DNA of 64,000 nt from Nitrobacter hamburgensis X14 (GTDB lineage: Bacteria > Pseudomonadota > Alphaproteobacteria > Rhizobiales > Xanthobacteraceae), in NCBI RefSeq assembly GCF_000013885.1, contig NC_007964.1, positions 4,078,001 through 4,142,000 on the forward strand, given 5' to 3'. This document shows, in pieces, positions 45,443 to 54,645 of this stretch; within the stretch, counting starts at the first letter, position 1; each line of letters opens with the position of its first letter. The position numbers were made by a program, and so were the translations under genes. The notes under the pieces are model-generated. The model did not search any database. It was not told where the DNA came from and saw only the letters and a program-made list of their open reading frames with translations.

Positions 45443-46419
45443 GCCACCAGCCCCGACGCGGCGACGCCATACTCGCGGATGTTGCCAACGCTTTGCTGGA
45501 AGCGCAGCTTGCGGACGTATTCGAGCGGGTCCTTCGGCTTCACCAGCGCGCCGGCGGGCACGTTGAGAAAATCGACCAGCCGCGTCAGCAGAAACCGCAG
45601 CGCGGCGCCGCGCGCCAGCAGCGGCAGCGCCGCCTGTTCGGCTTCGGACAGCGCGCGCTCGCGATTATAGGCACCGAGCAGCGCCCGCGCCTTGGTGACG
45701 TTGAAGGAATGATCCGGCTCGAAACACCAGGCGTTGAGGCAGATCGCGACGTCGTAGGCAAAAAAATCATTGCACGCGAAATAGAAATCGATCAGCCCCG
45801 ACAGCCTGTCGCCGAGAAATAAAACGTTATCCGGAAACAGGTCGGCGTGGATGACGCCGGCCGGCAGATTTTGCGGCCAGTGCCGTTCGAGGTGATCGAG
45901 TTCGGCCTTGAGAAAATCGTGCAACCCATGCTGCACGGTATCGATGCAAGGCGTGGCCTGTTCGAACAGCGGCCGCCAACTGGACACCGACAGCGCGTTG
46001 GCGCGCCGCATGGGGAAATCGCGGCCGGCGAGATGCAGTTTCGCCAGCGCTGCGCCGACAGCGGCGCAATGGGTGACGTTCGGCTTGCGCGGCCACACGC
46101 CCTCGAGGAAATCGATGATGGCGGCGGGTCGCCCTGCGAGGCAGCCGAGGGCTTCGCCGTTGCGGGCCTTGACCGGCTGCGGGCACACGATGCCGTGCGT
46201 CGCGAGATGGCCCATGAGACCGAGAAAGAACGGCAGATCGTCAACCGCGACGCGCTTTTCATAAAGCGTCAGGAAGAACGACCCGGCGGTGGTGTGCAAC
46301 AGATAGTTGGAATTCTCGACGCCTTCGGCGATGCCCTTGTAGGACAGCAGTTCGCCGATGTCATAGGCCTTCAGAAAATCCGCAAGCTCATCGGCGGCGA
46401 CGTCGGTATAGACCGCCAT
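45439..46419 (-). CDS. thrB: Homoserine kinase (ThrB, APH-fold type)
   Basis: 326 residues from the ATG at 46419, which follows ggggacacgag; an ATG at 46440 is less likely. This is the aminoglycoside-phosphotransferase-like homoserine kinase: GIAEGVENSNYLLHT at the nucleotide loop, catalytic VIHADLFPDNVLF and metal-binding LIDFYFACND. It phosphorylates homoserine in threonine synthesis. The upstream gene is ispH, separated by about 300 bases of palindromic repeat DNA, and rnhA overlaps downstream. Confidence 0.93.
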   Translation of the reverse strand: MAVYTDVAADELADFLKAYDIGELLSYKGIAEGVENSNYLLHTTAGSFFLTLYEKRVAVDDLPFFLGLMGHLATHGIVCPQPVKARNGEALGCLAGRPAAIIDFLEGVWPRKPNVTHCAAVGAALAKLHLAGRDFPMRRANALSVSSWRPLFEQATPCIDTVQHGLHDFLKAELDHLERHWPQNLPAGVIHADLFPDNVLFLGDRLSGLIDFYFACNDFFAYDVAICLNAWCFEPDHSFNVTKARALLGAYNRERALSEAEQAALPLLARGAALRFLLTRLVDFLNVPAGALVKPKDPLEYVRKLRFQQSVGNIREYGVAASGLVA

Positions 46420-46489
46420 CTCGTGTCCCCATTCGCGCATGATCCGCCAATGTGTGAGCGGTTTGGCGAAAAGATCATGCGCATTCTCG

Positions 46490-46523
46490 ATATTTCAGAG
46501 CGCGATATATTTCAGAGCGCGAT
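46490..46523. repeat. Two tandem 17-bp repeats
   Basis: Two exact adjacent copies of atatttcagagcgcgat lie 70 bases upstream of thrB. They could be a replication-slippage product or a pair of regulator sites in the thrB leader. Confidence 0.8.
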
Positions 46524-46564
46524 TCGACGCAAAACCGGAATCCACGTTTGCTGATCGCGCCACC

Positions 46565-46634
46565 GTGGTCCGATTCTAACATTTGCATCCCGTTGCGGCA
46601 GGCACTCTTGCAAATGTTAGAATCACAGGACCAC
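46565..46634. repeat. 70-bp imperfect palindrome (MITE-like or hairpin)
   Basis: The left arm gtggtccgattctaacattt and the right arm aaatgttagaatcacaggac (extending to ccac) pair with a three-base bulge, leaving a ~20-base loop. It is free of coding signs and could form a strong hairpin on either strand. Confidence 0.8.
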
Positions 46635-46650
46635 TAGCAAATATAGGTTT

Positions 46651-46729
46651 CTAGTGGAGTTTTGAATTTGACATTCGCTTGCCGGATTTGCCGCAAAGTG
46701 GGTAGCAAATGTCAAATTCATTCCACTAG
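46651..46729. repeat. 79-bp imperfect palindrome overlapping the ispH stop codon
   Basis: The arms start ctagtggagttttgaattt and end aaattcattccactag, with gacattcg/caaatgtc inside. The layout and flanking gtgg/ccac motifs resemble the neighbouring palindrome at 46565, so the two are probably related elements. The right end supplies the TAG stop of ispH and may end its transcript. Confidence 0.8.
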
Positions 46730-47688
46730 GCCGCGTCGGGCCGCAGCGAGCGCGGCAGCGGGAAAAACTCGTTCTCTTCCGCAGCCGAGACCGTCTCGAC
46801 ATCGAGGTCATAGCGCGCAGCGAACGCACCCATGATTTCCTCGACGATCACTTCCGGTGCCGAGGCGCCTGCGGTGATGCCGAGGCTCTTAATGCCCTCG
46901 AAGCTGTTCCAGTCGAGATCGCTGGCGCGCTGCGCCAGCACCGACACCCTGCAGCCCTCGCGCTCGGCGACCTCGCGCAGCCGCTGCGAGTTCGACGAGT
47001 TCGGCGCGCCGACCACGATCAGCGCATCCACCACCGGCGCCACTTTCTTGACCGCGAGTTGGCGGTTGGTGGTGGCGTAGCAGATGTCCTCCTTGTGCGG
47101 GCCGGAAATGTTCGGGAACCGCTGCTTCAGCATCGCAACGATCTCGGCGGTGTCGTCGATCGACAGCGTCGTCTGGGTCACGAACGCGAGGTTTTCGGGA
47201 TTCTTCGGCATGAATGTGGCGGCATCTTCGGCGGTCTCGATCAGCGTCACCGCGCCCGCCGGCAATTGCCCGACCGTGCCGACGACTTCCGGGTGATGGG
47301 AATGGCCGATCAGCAGGATCTCCCGCCCGCGCTTGAAATGGATCGCCGCCTCGCGGTGAACCTTGGTCACCAGCGGGCAGGTCGCATCCAGCGAAAAGAA
47401 ATTGCGCTTCTGCGCGTCGGCCGGCACCGATTTCGGTACGCCATGGGCGGAGAACACCACCGGCGCCTTGGTGTCATCGGGGATTTCCGCCAGTTCCTCG
47501 ACGAAAATCGCCCCCTTCGCACGCAGGCTGTCGACCACATAGCGGTTATGGACGATCTCGTGGCGCACATAGACCGGCGCGCCGTACAGCGTCAGCGCAC
47601 GTTCCACGGTATCGATCGCCCTGACCACTCCGGCGCAAAAGCCGCGGGGCGAACAAAGCACGATTTTAAGCTTCGGTTTGGCATTCAT
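46726..47688 (-). CDS. ispH: 4-hydroxy-3-methylbut-2-enyl diphosphate reductase
   Basis: About 320 residues from the ATG at 47688; ATGs at 47700 and 47724 are alternatives and none has a clear Shine-Dalgarno. The three [4Fe-4S] cysteines are in LCSPRGFCAGV, DATCPLVTKVH and DICYATTNRQ; the substrate loop GHSHHPEVVG and SSNSQRL are also present. It makes IPP and DMAPP in the last step of the MEP pathway. The stop codon lies in a palindromic repeat, so the final residues may be of repeat origin. Confidence 0.95.
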   Translation of the reverse strand: MNAKPKLKIVLCSPRGFCAGVVRAIDTVERALTLYGAPVYVRHEIVHNRYVVDSLRAKGAIFVEELAEIPDDTKAPVVFSAHGVPKSVPADAQKRNFFSLDATCPLVTKVHREAAIHFKRGREILLIGHSHHPEVVGTVGQLPAGAVTLIETAEDAATFMPKNPENLAFVTQTTLSIDDTAEIVAMLKQRFPNISGPHKEDICYATTNRQLAVKKVAPVVDALIVVGAPNSSNSQRLREVAEREGCRVSVLAQRASDLDWNSFEGIKSLGITAGASAPEVIVEEIMGAFAARYDLDVETVSAAEENEFFPLPRSLRPDAA

Positions 47689-47935
47689 GGTGGCATTCAT
47701 AAGGCGATCCGGGGACCGAATCACCCCACACCGGCAGGGCGGGAACGGCCAATAAGGGTAACGACTTTGGACGGCTTTCAGACGCTGTCAAGGCTGTTCC
47801 GGAAGCCAAAGGGAACAAGAGCAAACCATTGCGCGGCCGGCCCCCGCAGGCTTATATAAACCCGAATTCCCGTCATCGTCGATAACCAACAAGCTTTGTC
47901 CCTGAGGGATTGGCGAAGCGCAAAGGAGATTTGCC

Positions 47936-48640
47936 ATGAGCAATGCACCGCTGATGCCAAAGGCCACTGCCGTGTGGCTCGTCGAAAATACCGCCCTGTC
48001 GTTCGATCAGGTCGCCGATTTCACCAAAATGCACCCACTGGAAGTCCGTGCCATCGCCGACGGCGACGCCGCCCAGGGCATCAAGGGTATGGACCCGATC
48101 TCGACCGGCCAGCTCACCCGTGACGAGATCGAGAAGGGCGAGAAGGACCAGGACTACCGCCTCAGGCTCAGCGAGAGCCGGGTGGTACTGCCGCCCGCCG
48201 CCAAGAAGAAGGGTCCGCGCTACACCCCGGTGTCGCGCCGTCACGAGCGGCCGAGCGCGATCCTCTGGCTGGTCCGCAACCACCCGGAATTGAAGGACGC
48301 GCAGATCATGCGTCTGGTCGGCACCACCAAGACCACGATCGCCGCGGTCCGCGACCGCACTCACTGGAACGCCTCGACCCTGACGCCGATGGACCCGGTG
48401 ACGCTCGGCCTCTGCTCGCAGATCGAACTCGACTTCGAGGTGCAGCGCGCGGCCAAGGAAAAGCCAACCGATCAGCAGTATGGCGGCGCCACCCTGCTGC
48501 CGGCGTCCGAGACCACGCGCAAGGACGCCGAATTCGAGCCGACGGAAAAACAGCGCGACGATCTCAACGTCGACGCCGTGTTCGCCAAGCTGAAAACCAT
48601 CGGCGGCAAGAAAGCCGAGGACGAAGGGGAAAACGAGTAA
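47936..48640 (+). CDS. DUF1013 protein (TrcR-type cell cycle transcriptional regulator)
   Basis: 234 residues. The conserved DUF1013 start (MPKATAVWLVENTALSFDQVA, DFTKMHPLEV) and the block RPSAILWLVRNHPELKDAQI with IMRLVGTTKTTI, a helix-turn-helix-like element, are clear. In Caulobacter this family member (TrcR) acts with RNA polymerase in cell-cycle transcription. A good ribosome binding site (aaggagatttgcc) precedes the ATG. Divergent from ispH. Confidence 0.92.
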   Translation: MSNAPLMPKATAVWLVENTALSFDQVADFTKMHPLEVRAIADGDAAQGIKGMDPISTGQLTRDEIEKGEKDQDYRLRLSESRVVLPPAAKKKGPRYTPVSRRHERPSAILWLVRNHPELKDAQIMRLVGTTKTTIAAVRDRTHWNASTLTPMDPVTLGLCSQIELDFEVQRAAKEKPTDQQYGGATLLPASETTRKDAEFEPTEKQRDDLNVDAVFAKLKTIGGKKAEDEGENE

Positions 48641-48768
48641 AGCCGGTCAGACTTTGTTGTCGTCCCGCGCATCCGGGGGACCCACTACCGGAAACGTCGG
48701 CGATACAATCCGAACACTGCGACGTACCGGATATCCGCTTTCGCGGGCATGACGGCCAAATATGCGCC

Positions 48769-48870
48769 AGAGCCTTTCCGCTTCTGATGGAATCAGAAGC
48801 GGGGCTCTATGATTTTGATCTGACGCGTTTTCTTCACACGAACCGGTATCCACTTCTCTCGAAAACGCTA
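48769..48870 (+). repeat. Dispersed repeat, copy 7 (short form)
   Basis: 102 bases from agagcctttccgc to gaaaacgctat, same orientation as copy 1, with the intact hairpin cttctgatggaatcagaag. It lies between the DUF1013 gene and the end of the small lipoprotein gene. Confidence 0.9.
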
Positions 48871-48889
48871 TAAGCGCATCGCTGAATGC

Positions 48890-49150
48890 CTACTGCCCGT
48901 TCAGCATCCGCTCGGCGAGATCGCGGTGGGTGCGCTCCATCCGGTCCGACCGGGTGGCGGCGACGTCGCGATCCTTGCGGCAGGCGGTATAGGCCGCGGA
49001 ACCCTGCGGGCCACCGTGCGCCTGGCAATAGGCGTCGTCATCGGTCTGCGATACCGCGCTCGGATTGTGCCGCTCAAGATTGGCGCAGCCACTGAGCGAC
49101 AGCGCGGTCAGGGCGAGAGCCGCGAGGTGCAAGAATGTCTTCGGTCGCAT
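48890..49150 (-). CDS. Small lipoprotein
   Basis: 86 residues with a lipoprotein signal: hydrophobic LHLAALALTALSLSGC, lipobox LSGC and a mature start CANLERHN. The rest is hydrophilic with two further Cys (DAYCQAHGG, YTACRKDRD) that may form a disulfide. Function unknown; located between two copies of the dispersed repeat. Confidence 0.8.
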   Translation of the reverse strand: MRPKTFLHLAALALTALSLSGCANLERHNPSAVSQTDDDAYCQAHGGPQGSAAYTACRKDRDVAATRSDRMERTHRDLAERMLNGQ

Positions 49151-49176
49151 GATCGTCCCCGGACTGCCGCAGATTA

Positions 49177-49277
49177 TAGCGTTTTCGAGCGAATCGGATA
49201 CCGGTTCGCGTAAGGAAAACGCGTCAAATCAAAATCATAGAGCCCCACTTCTGGTTTCATCAGAAGTGGAAGGCTTT
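49177..49277 (-). repeat. Dispersed repeat, copy 8 (short form)
   Basis: 101 bases from tagcgttttcgagcg to gtggaaggcttt, opposite orientation to copy 7. The hairpin has compensating changes (cacttctggtttcatcagaagtg), which suggests selection or recent mobility of a paired structure. Confidence 0.88.
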
Positions 49278-49409
49278 GACGACTGTTCGAACCCAATTGC
49301 GGGGATTGTAAGTCCCGATAAACCCGGCAGGTCATTAAAAAACGCTCGCTGTAAAAAACGCTCGCTGTCGTTCTCGAGGCCGCATCAGCGGCGCCCCGGC
49401 ATGACGTTG

Positions 49410-51335
49410 CTACATCCTGCTCTTTAACGCGCTTTGAATCTCGTCGAGCACCTTCGGATCCTCGATGGTCGCGGGCATCGTCCATGCCTCGCCATCCGCG
49501 ATCTTCTTGATGGTGCCGCGCAGGATTTTTCCGGAGCGCGTCTTCGGCAGCCTGTTCACCGTGATCGCGAGCTTGAATGCCGCGACCGGACCGAGCTTCT
49601 CGCGCACCAGCGCCACGACCTCCTTCTCGATCTCGGCGCCGTCGCGCGTCACGCCGGCCTTCAACACCAAGAGGCCGCACGGCACCTCGCCCTTGATGGT
49701 GTCACTGATGCCGAGCACCGCGCATTCCGCGACATCGGGATGCGAGGCGAGAATTTCCTCCATGCCGCCGGTGGACAGCCTATGACCGGCGACATTGATG
49801 ATGTCGTCGGTGCGGCCCATGACGAAGATGTAGCCGTCCTCGTCCTTGTAGCCCGCGTCGGAGGTTTTGTAGTAGCCGGGAAACTCGTTGAAATAGGCTT
49901 CCTTGCAGCGTTCGTCCTGCTGCCACAAGGTCGGCAGGCAGCCCGGCGGCAGCGGCAGCTTGATAACGATCGAACCCATGGTGCCGGCCGGCAGCGGCTT
50001 CGCAGCCTCATCGACGATATCGACCTGATAGCCCGGCATCGCGACCGTGGGCGAGCCGTGTTTGACCGGCAGTTGCCCGAGCCCGACCGGGTTGCCGACG
50101 ATGCCCCAGCCGGTTTCGGTCTGCCACCAGTGATCGATCACCGGCACCTTCAACTGCTTCTCCGCCCATTCCACCGTCGGCGGATCGGCGCGCTCACCAG
50201 CCAAAAACAGCGTGCGGAATTCGGACAGATCATATTTGCGGATGAAGGCCCCGTCCGGGTCCTCCTTTTTGATGGCGCGGAACGCGGTCGGCGCGGTGAA
50301 GAACGCCACCACCTTGTGCTGCGCGATAACGCGCCAGAACGCCCCGGCATCGGGCGTGCCGATCGGCTTGCCTTCGTACATGATCGTGGTCGTGCCGTGA
50401 ATCAGCGGCCCGTAGACGATGTAGCTGTGGCCGACCACCCAGCCGATATCGGAGCCGCACCACCAGACCTCGCCGGGCTTGACGCCATAGAGGTTGAACA
50501 TCGACCATTTCAGCGCGACCAGATGGCCGCCATTGTCGCGCACCACGCCTTTCGGCACCCCGGTGGTGCCGGAAGTGTAGAGAATATAGAGCGGATCGGT
50601 GGCGAGCACCGGCACGCAAGGCGCGGACTTCTTCGCCGCCATCGCGGCATCGCGCAGCGTCGTCCAGTCGTGATCGCGGCCCGCGATCAAGTCGCAGCGC
50701 TGCTGCGGCCGTTGCAGGATGATGCACGCGCCGGGCCCGGCGGTGGCAAGTTTCAGTGCCTCGTCGAGCAGCGGCTTGTACTGCACGATGCGGCCCGGCT
50801 CCAGGCCGCAACTCGCTGAAAAGATCAGCTTCGGCTTGGCATCGTCGATCCGGGTCGCAAGCTCCTTGGCCGCAAAGCCGCCAAACACCACGGAGTGCAC
50901 CGCGCCTATCCGCGCGCAGGCCAGCATCGCCACCACCGCCTCGGGCACCATCGGCATGTAAAGTACGACGCGGTCGCCCTTGGCGACGCCGAAATCCTGC
51001 ATGACCGCGGCGAGCGTCTGCACCTCCTTGAGCAGTTCGGCATAGGTGAAGGTGGTAATGACGCTCGGCCCGCCCGGATTGGCCAGCGGCGAATCATGGA
51101 TCAGCGCGACCTGATCGGCCCGGCCGGCGGCGACATGGCGGTCCAGCGCGTTGTAGCAGGTATTGACCACGGCGCCGGCGAACCAGCGGCCATAAAGCCC
51201 CATCGCGGGGTCGAAGGTCTTTTTCGCCGGCTCGATCCAGTCGATGTCGCGCGCGGCGTCGGCCCAGAACCCGTCGGGATCGCTAAGCGCGCGGGCGTAG
51301 ACCTCGCGGTAGCGGCTCTTCTCCTGAATGCTCAT
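49410..51335 (-). CDS. prpE: Propionyl-CoA synthetase (PrpE-type)
   Basis: 641 residues. Acetyl/propionyl-CoA synthetase layout: an N-terminal ACAS-type region (WIEPAKKTFDPAMGLYGRWF), P-loop YTSGTTGVPKGVV, DHWWQTETGWG and the C-terminal KTRSGKILRGTIKKI with the acetylatable Lys. The N-terminal region and length fit PrpE better than AcsA. It would activate propionate (and likely acetate) to the CoA thioester. It stands alone downstream of the cbb operon and is separated from cbbX by ~270 bases without a supported gene. Confidence 0.92.
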   Translation of the reverse strand: MSIQEKSRYREVYARALSDPDGFWADAARDIDWIEPAKKTFDPAMGLYGRWFAGAVVNTCYNALDRHVAAGRADQVALIHDSPLANPGGPSVITTFTYAELLKEVQTLAAVMQDFGVAKGDRVVLYMPMVPEAVVAMLACARIGAVHSVVFGGFAAKELATRIDDAKPKLIFSASCGLEPGRIVQYKPLLDEALKLATAGPGACIILQRPQQRCDLIAGRDHDWTTLRDAAMAAKKSAPCVPVLATDPLYILYTSGTTGVPKGVVRDNGGHLVALKWSMFNLYGVKPGEVWWCGSDIGWVVGHSYIVYGPLIHGTTTIMYEGKPIGTPDAGAFWRVIAQHKVVAFFTAPTAFRAIKKEDPDGAFIRKYDLSEFRTLFLAGERADPPTVEWAEKQLKVPVIDHWWQTETGWGIVGNPVGLGQLPVKHGSPTVAMPGYQVDIVDEAAKPLPAGTMGSIVIKLPLPPGCLPTLWQQDERCKEAYFNEFPGYYKTSDAGYKDEDGYIFVMGRTDDIINVAGHRLSTGGMEEILASHPDVAECAVLGISDTIKGEVPCGLLVLKAGVTRDGAEIEKEVVALVREKLGPVAAFKLAITVNRLPKTRSGKILRGTIKKIADGEAWTMPATIEDPKVLDEIQSALKSRM

Positions 51336-51611
51336 GGCATTTCTCCCGTTTATTCATTCTCACGGGATGCGGCCCCCATTTCAAGGGTGGCGGTCTTGTT
51401 CTTACGGAGCATCTCCTTCTAAAGGACTTCGATTGAATCGCCATGCCGGATTTATGCCGGGCATCAGTTGCGTTGCCGGCGCGGCCGCGATTTATCGTGC
51501 CGCAATGGGCCGATCGACGCCGGCGGCATCGATCTCTCGTCTCACTTCTCCGAGATGTGCGACATCTGCGGCAAGACGGGACGCGGCCGCAATGGCCGGT
51601 CCCGCAATTGG

Positions 51612-52526
51612 CTACCGCTTCCTCTTGTCCATCAGTTGCTCGACGACGGCAGGCTGCGACGTCTCAAACACGCGACTGGCAAGAACGTCGGACGCTGTGA
51701 TCGACTTGACATCCTCGACAGAGAGAACGGCGTTCTGGTCCGCGACCAGGCGATTGGCCTGACGCAGGCGGATACGGTCCAACGCGTTGCGGATCGAACG
51801 CGCGTTGGAGAACAAGGGCTGGGCCTTGCGCAAGGCGATGTAGCGTACAAACGCCTCGCGGGCTTCGGGGTTGAATTTATAGTTCATCTTGCTCAGCATG
51901 ACTTCCGCGATCGCGAGCAGTTCGTCGTTGCTGTAGTCGGGGAAGTCGATGTGATGCGCGATGCGCGAGCGGAAGCCGGGATTGCTGGAGAAGAATTTTT
52001 CCATACGGTCGGCGTAGCCCGCGAGAATCACCACCAGGTCCTCGCGCTGCGACTCCATGACCTGAAGCAGGATCTCGATGGCTTCCTGGCCGTAGTCGCG
52101 CTCGTTGTCGGGCCGGTGGAGGTAATAGGCCTCGTCGATGAACAGCACGCCGCCCATCGCCTTTTTCAATATCTCTTTGGTCTTCGGCGCGGTGTGACCG
52201 ATATACTGTCCGACCAATTCGTCGCGCGTGACCGACACGACATGACCACGGCGCACATAACCGAGGCGATGGAGAATATCGGCCATCCGTAAGGCAACGG
52301 TGGTTTTGCCGGTGCCGGGATTCCCGGTGAACGACATATGCAACGTCGGAGTCTCCGACGTCAGTTCCATTTTCTTGCGTATCCGTTCGACAAGCAACAG
52401 AGAGGAAATTTCCTGGAGACGCGTCTTGACGGGTTTGAGACCGATAAGCTCTCGATCGAGTTGCGCGAGAATCTCTCCGATTCCGACGGCTTCGAGTTCC
52501 TCGCGAATGTTGACTTTTTCTTGCAT
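51612..52526 (-). CDS. cbbX: Rubisco activase CbbX
   Basis: 304 residues, AAA+ ATPase. Walker A GNPGTGKTTVALR, Walker B GVLFIDEAYYL and the pore-loop region HVVSVTRDELVGQYIGHTA are present. CbbX remodels red-type (Form IC) rubisco to release inhibitory sugar phosphates. It follows cbbS by ~150 bases in the same direction and is the last gene of the operon. Confidence 0.97.
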   Translation of the reverse strand: MQEKVNIREELEAVGIGEILAQLDRELIGLKPVKTRLQEISSLLLVERIRKKMELTSETPTLHMSFTGNPGTGKTTVALRMADILHRLGYVRRGHVVSVTRDELVGQYIGHTAPKTKEILKKAMGGVLFIDEAYYLHRPDNERDYGQEAIEILLQVMESQREDLVVILAGYADRMEKFFSSNPGFRSRIAHHIDFPDYSNDELLAIAEVMLSKMNYKFNPEAREAFVRYIALRKAQPLFSNARSIRNALDRIRLRQANRLVADQNAVLSVEDVKSITASDVLASRVFETSQPAVVEQLMDKRKR

Positions 52527-52678
52527 CGACGGTGGTCCTGATAGCCTCGGTCGGTGGCTTCTTTTGAAACCGCTCGGGGGAGAAAAGCTCCGTCGCCATG
52601 CGAGACGACGGAGCAGTACATCCGGAACTGGACGATCGGGAGGATGGATCGCCCTAGTTTGAACCGGATGGAATCATG

Positions 52679-53104
52679 TCACGAGGAGTAACGCTGACCC
52701 TCGGGACGTGCGGTCACCGCATACGACGTCGTGGTGTACCGGATGTTGCGGTTGTCGGACTCCTGGCGCTCGAGCCGGAAGCCCGGCTCATCCTTGGGCC
52801 TGTTGACGATGAACGAAATCTTCACCGACTCCCAGCCATGGCTGGAATCGAATGCAGACATCCGGATGTAGCGGTCGCCATAGACCTTCCGGCACTCGTT
52901 CAGTTCCATCAGCACGCCTGCCGCGTCCTTCAGGTCGAACATCGGCAGATTCCACATGTCCCAATACGTGTTGCGGGGATGCGGATCGTCGGTGAACTCG
53001 ATGTTCACCGCCCAGCCCTGGGTGAGGCAGTACTGGATCTGCTTGGAAATCTGCTCGTCGGTCAGATCGGGCAGGAACGAAAAACAACCTTGAGTAATAC
53101 GCAT
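52679..53104 (-). CDS. cbbS: Rubisco small subunit, Form IC
   Basis: 141 residues with the red-type extended C-terminus. The start MRITQGCFSFLPDLTDEQI and the block GWAVNIEFTDDPHPRNTYWD are typical. It starts 14 bases after the cbbL stop with aggaggacat directly upstream. It assembles as the L8S8 holoenzyme with CbbL. Confidence 0.97.
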   Translation of the reverse strand: MRITQGCFSFLPDLTDEQISKQIQYCLTQGWAVNIEFTDDPHPRNTYWDMWNLPMFDLKDAAGVLMELNECRKVYGDRYIRMSAFDSSHGWESVKISFIVNRPKDEPGFRLERQESDNRNIRYTTTSYAVTARPEGQRYSS

Positions 53105-53117
53105 ATAATGTCCTCCT

Positions 53118-54584
53118 TTACGCTACGGCCGGGGTCGTTACATAATCGGGCGCGTCGGTGGATTGGTAGTTGAAGGTGACGTCCTTCCACACTTCGAGCG
53201 CCTGCTTCAACGGCGTGCAGCTTGCGGCTGCCTTGGCCAGGATATCCGGACCTTCGCTGACGTAATCGCGGCCCTCGTTGCGGGCGAGGATCATCGCCTC
53301 CAGCGCCACGCGATTGGCGATCGCGCCGGCCTGGATGCCCATCGGGTGACCGATGGTGCCGCCGCCGAACTGCAACACTACGTCCTCACCGAGATGCTGG
53401 ATGAGCTGGTGCATCTGGCCGGCATGAATGCCGCCGGAAGCAACCGGCATCATCTTGTTGAGGCTCGCCCAGTTCTGGTCGAAGAAGATGCCATGCTCGA
53501 GCTGCATCGGATTGTGCTCTTCGCGGCAGATATCGTAGTAGCCGCGCGTGGTCAGCGGATCGCCTTCCAGCTTGCCGACCACGGTTCCGGCGTGGATGTG
53601 ATCGACACCGGCGAGCCGCATCCATTTGGAGATGACGCGGAACGACACGCCGTGATTGCGCTGCCGCGTGTAGGTCGAATGACCGGCGCGATGCAGATGC
53701 AGGATCATGTCGTTTTTGCGCGCCCAGTTCGACATCGACTGGATCGCGGTGTAGCCGATCACCAGATCGATCATGACGACCACCGACCCTAGCTCCTTGG
53801 CGAACTCGGCACGCTCGTACATGTCCTCCATCGTCGCCGCGGTGACGTTGAGGTAGCTGCCCTTGACTTCGCCGGTCGCTGCCTGGGCGCGGTTGACCGC
53901 TTCCATGCAGTAGAGGAAACGTTCACGCCAGTGCATGAACGGCTGCGAGTTGATGTTCTCGTCGTCCTTGGTGAAGTCGAGACCGCCCTTCAGCGCCTCA
54001 TAGACCACGCGGCCGTAATTGCGGCCGGACAGGCCGAGCTTCGGCTTGACGGTGGCGCCGAGCAGCGGCCGGCCGAACTTGTCGAGACGCTCGCGCTCGA
54101 CGACGATGCCGGTGGGCGGTCCTTTGAACGTCTTGACGTAGGCGACCGGCAGCCTCATGTCCTCGAGGCGCAGGGCCTTAAGCGGCTTGAAGCCGAACAC
54201 GTTACCGATGACCGACGCGGTGAGGTTGGAGATCGAGCCGGATTCGAACAGGTCGAGATCGTAGGCGATATAGGCGAAGTACTGGCCTTCCGCCCCCGGG
54301 ACCGGATCGACGCGGTAGCACTTGGCGCGATACTTTTCCGCCGCCGTCAGACGATCCGTCCACACCACGGTCCAGGTCGCGGTCGAGGATTCGCCGGCCA
54401 CCGCCGCAGCCGCTTCGATCGGGTCGACGCCGTCCTGCGGCGTAACCCGAAACAGACAAATGATGTCCGTGTCCTTCGGCGTATAGTCGGGCTCCCAATA
54501 GCCCATCTTCTTGTAGGACATGACACCGGATTTATAACGGTCCTTGCCGCGAACCGTCAGCGACTTCTCGTTAAGGACGTTCAT
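53118..54584 (-). CDS. cbbL: Rubisco large subunit, Form IC
   Basis: 488 residues from the ATG at 54584, which follows agaaggagaacaac; the open frame to 54686 runs toward cbbA and is not used. The carbamylated Lys with metal ligands is in GGLDFTKDDENINSQPF; TVKPKLGLSGRNYG and the C-terminal SEGPDILAKAA fit the red-type IC clade, in line with the CbbX partner. It fixes CO2 onto ribulose-1,5-bisphosphate. Confidence 0.98.
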   Translation of the reverse strand: MNVLNEKSLTVRGKDRYKSGVMSYKKMGYWEPDYTPKDTDIICLFRVTPQDGVDPIEAAAAVAGESSTATWTVVWTDRLTAAEKYRAKCYRVDPVPGAEGQYFAYIAYDLDLFESGSISNLTASVIGNVFGFKPLKALRLEDMRLPVAYVKTFKGPPTGIVVERERLDKFGRPLLGATVKPKLGLSGRNYGRVVYEALKGGLDFTKDDENINSQPFMHWRERFLYCMEAVNRAQAATGEVKGSYLNVTAATMEDMYERAEFAKELGSVVVMIDLVIGYTAIQSMSNWARKNDMILHLHRAGHSTYTRQRNHGVSFRVISKWMRLAGVDHIHAGTVVGKLEGDPLTTRGYYDICREEHNPMQLEHGIFFDQNWASLNKMMPVASGGIHAGQMHQLIQHLGEDVVLQFGGGTIGHPMGIQAGAIANRVALEAMILARNEGRDYVSEGPDILAKAAASCTPLKQALEVWKDVTFNYQSTDAPDYVTTPAVA

Positions 54585-54645
54585 GTTGTTCTCCTTCTCT
54601 TTTCTGTCTCTCTTTGTGTGATCCGCGACAGATTCGGATCGTATT

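Noticed and set aside
53163..53792. 209-codon open frame antisense to cbbL
   Set aside because: No domain and no start signals; the rubisco large subunit on the other strand is certain.
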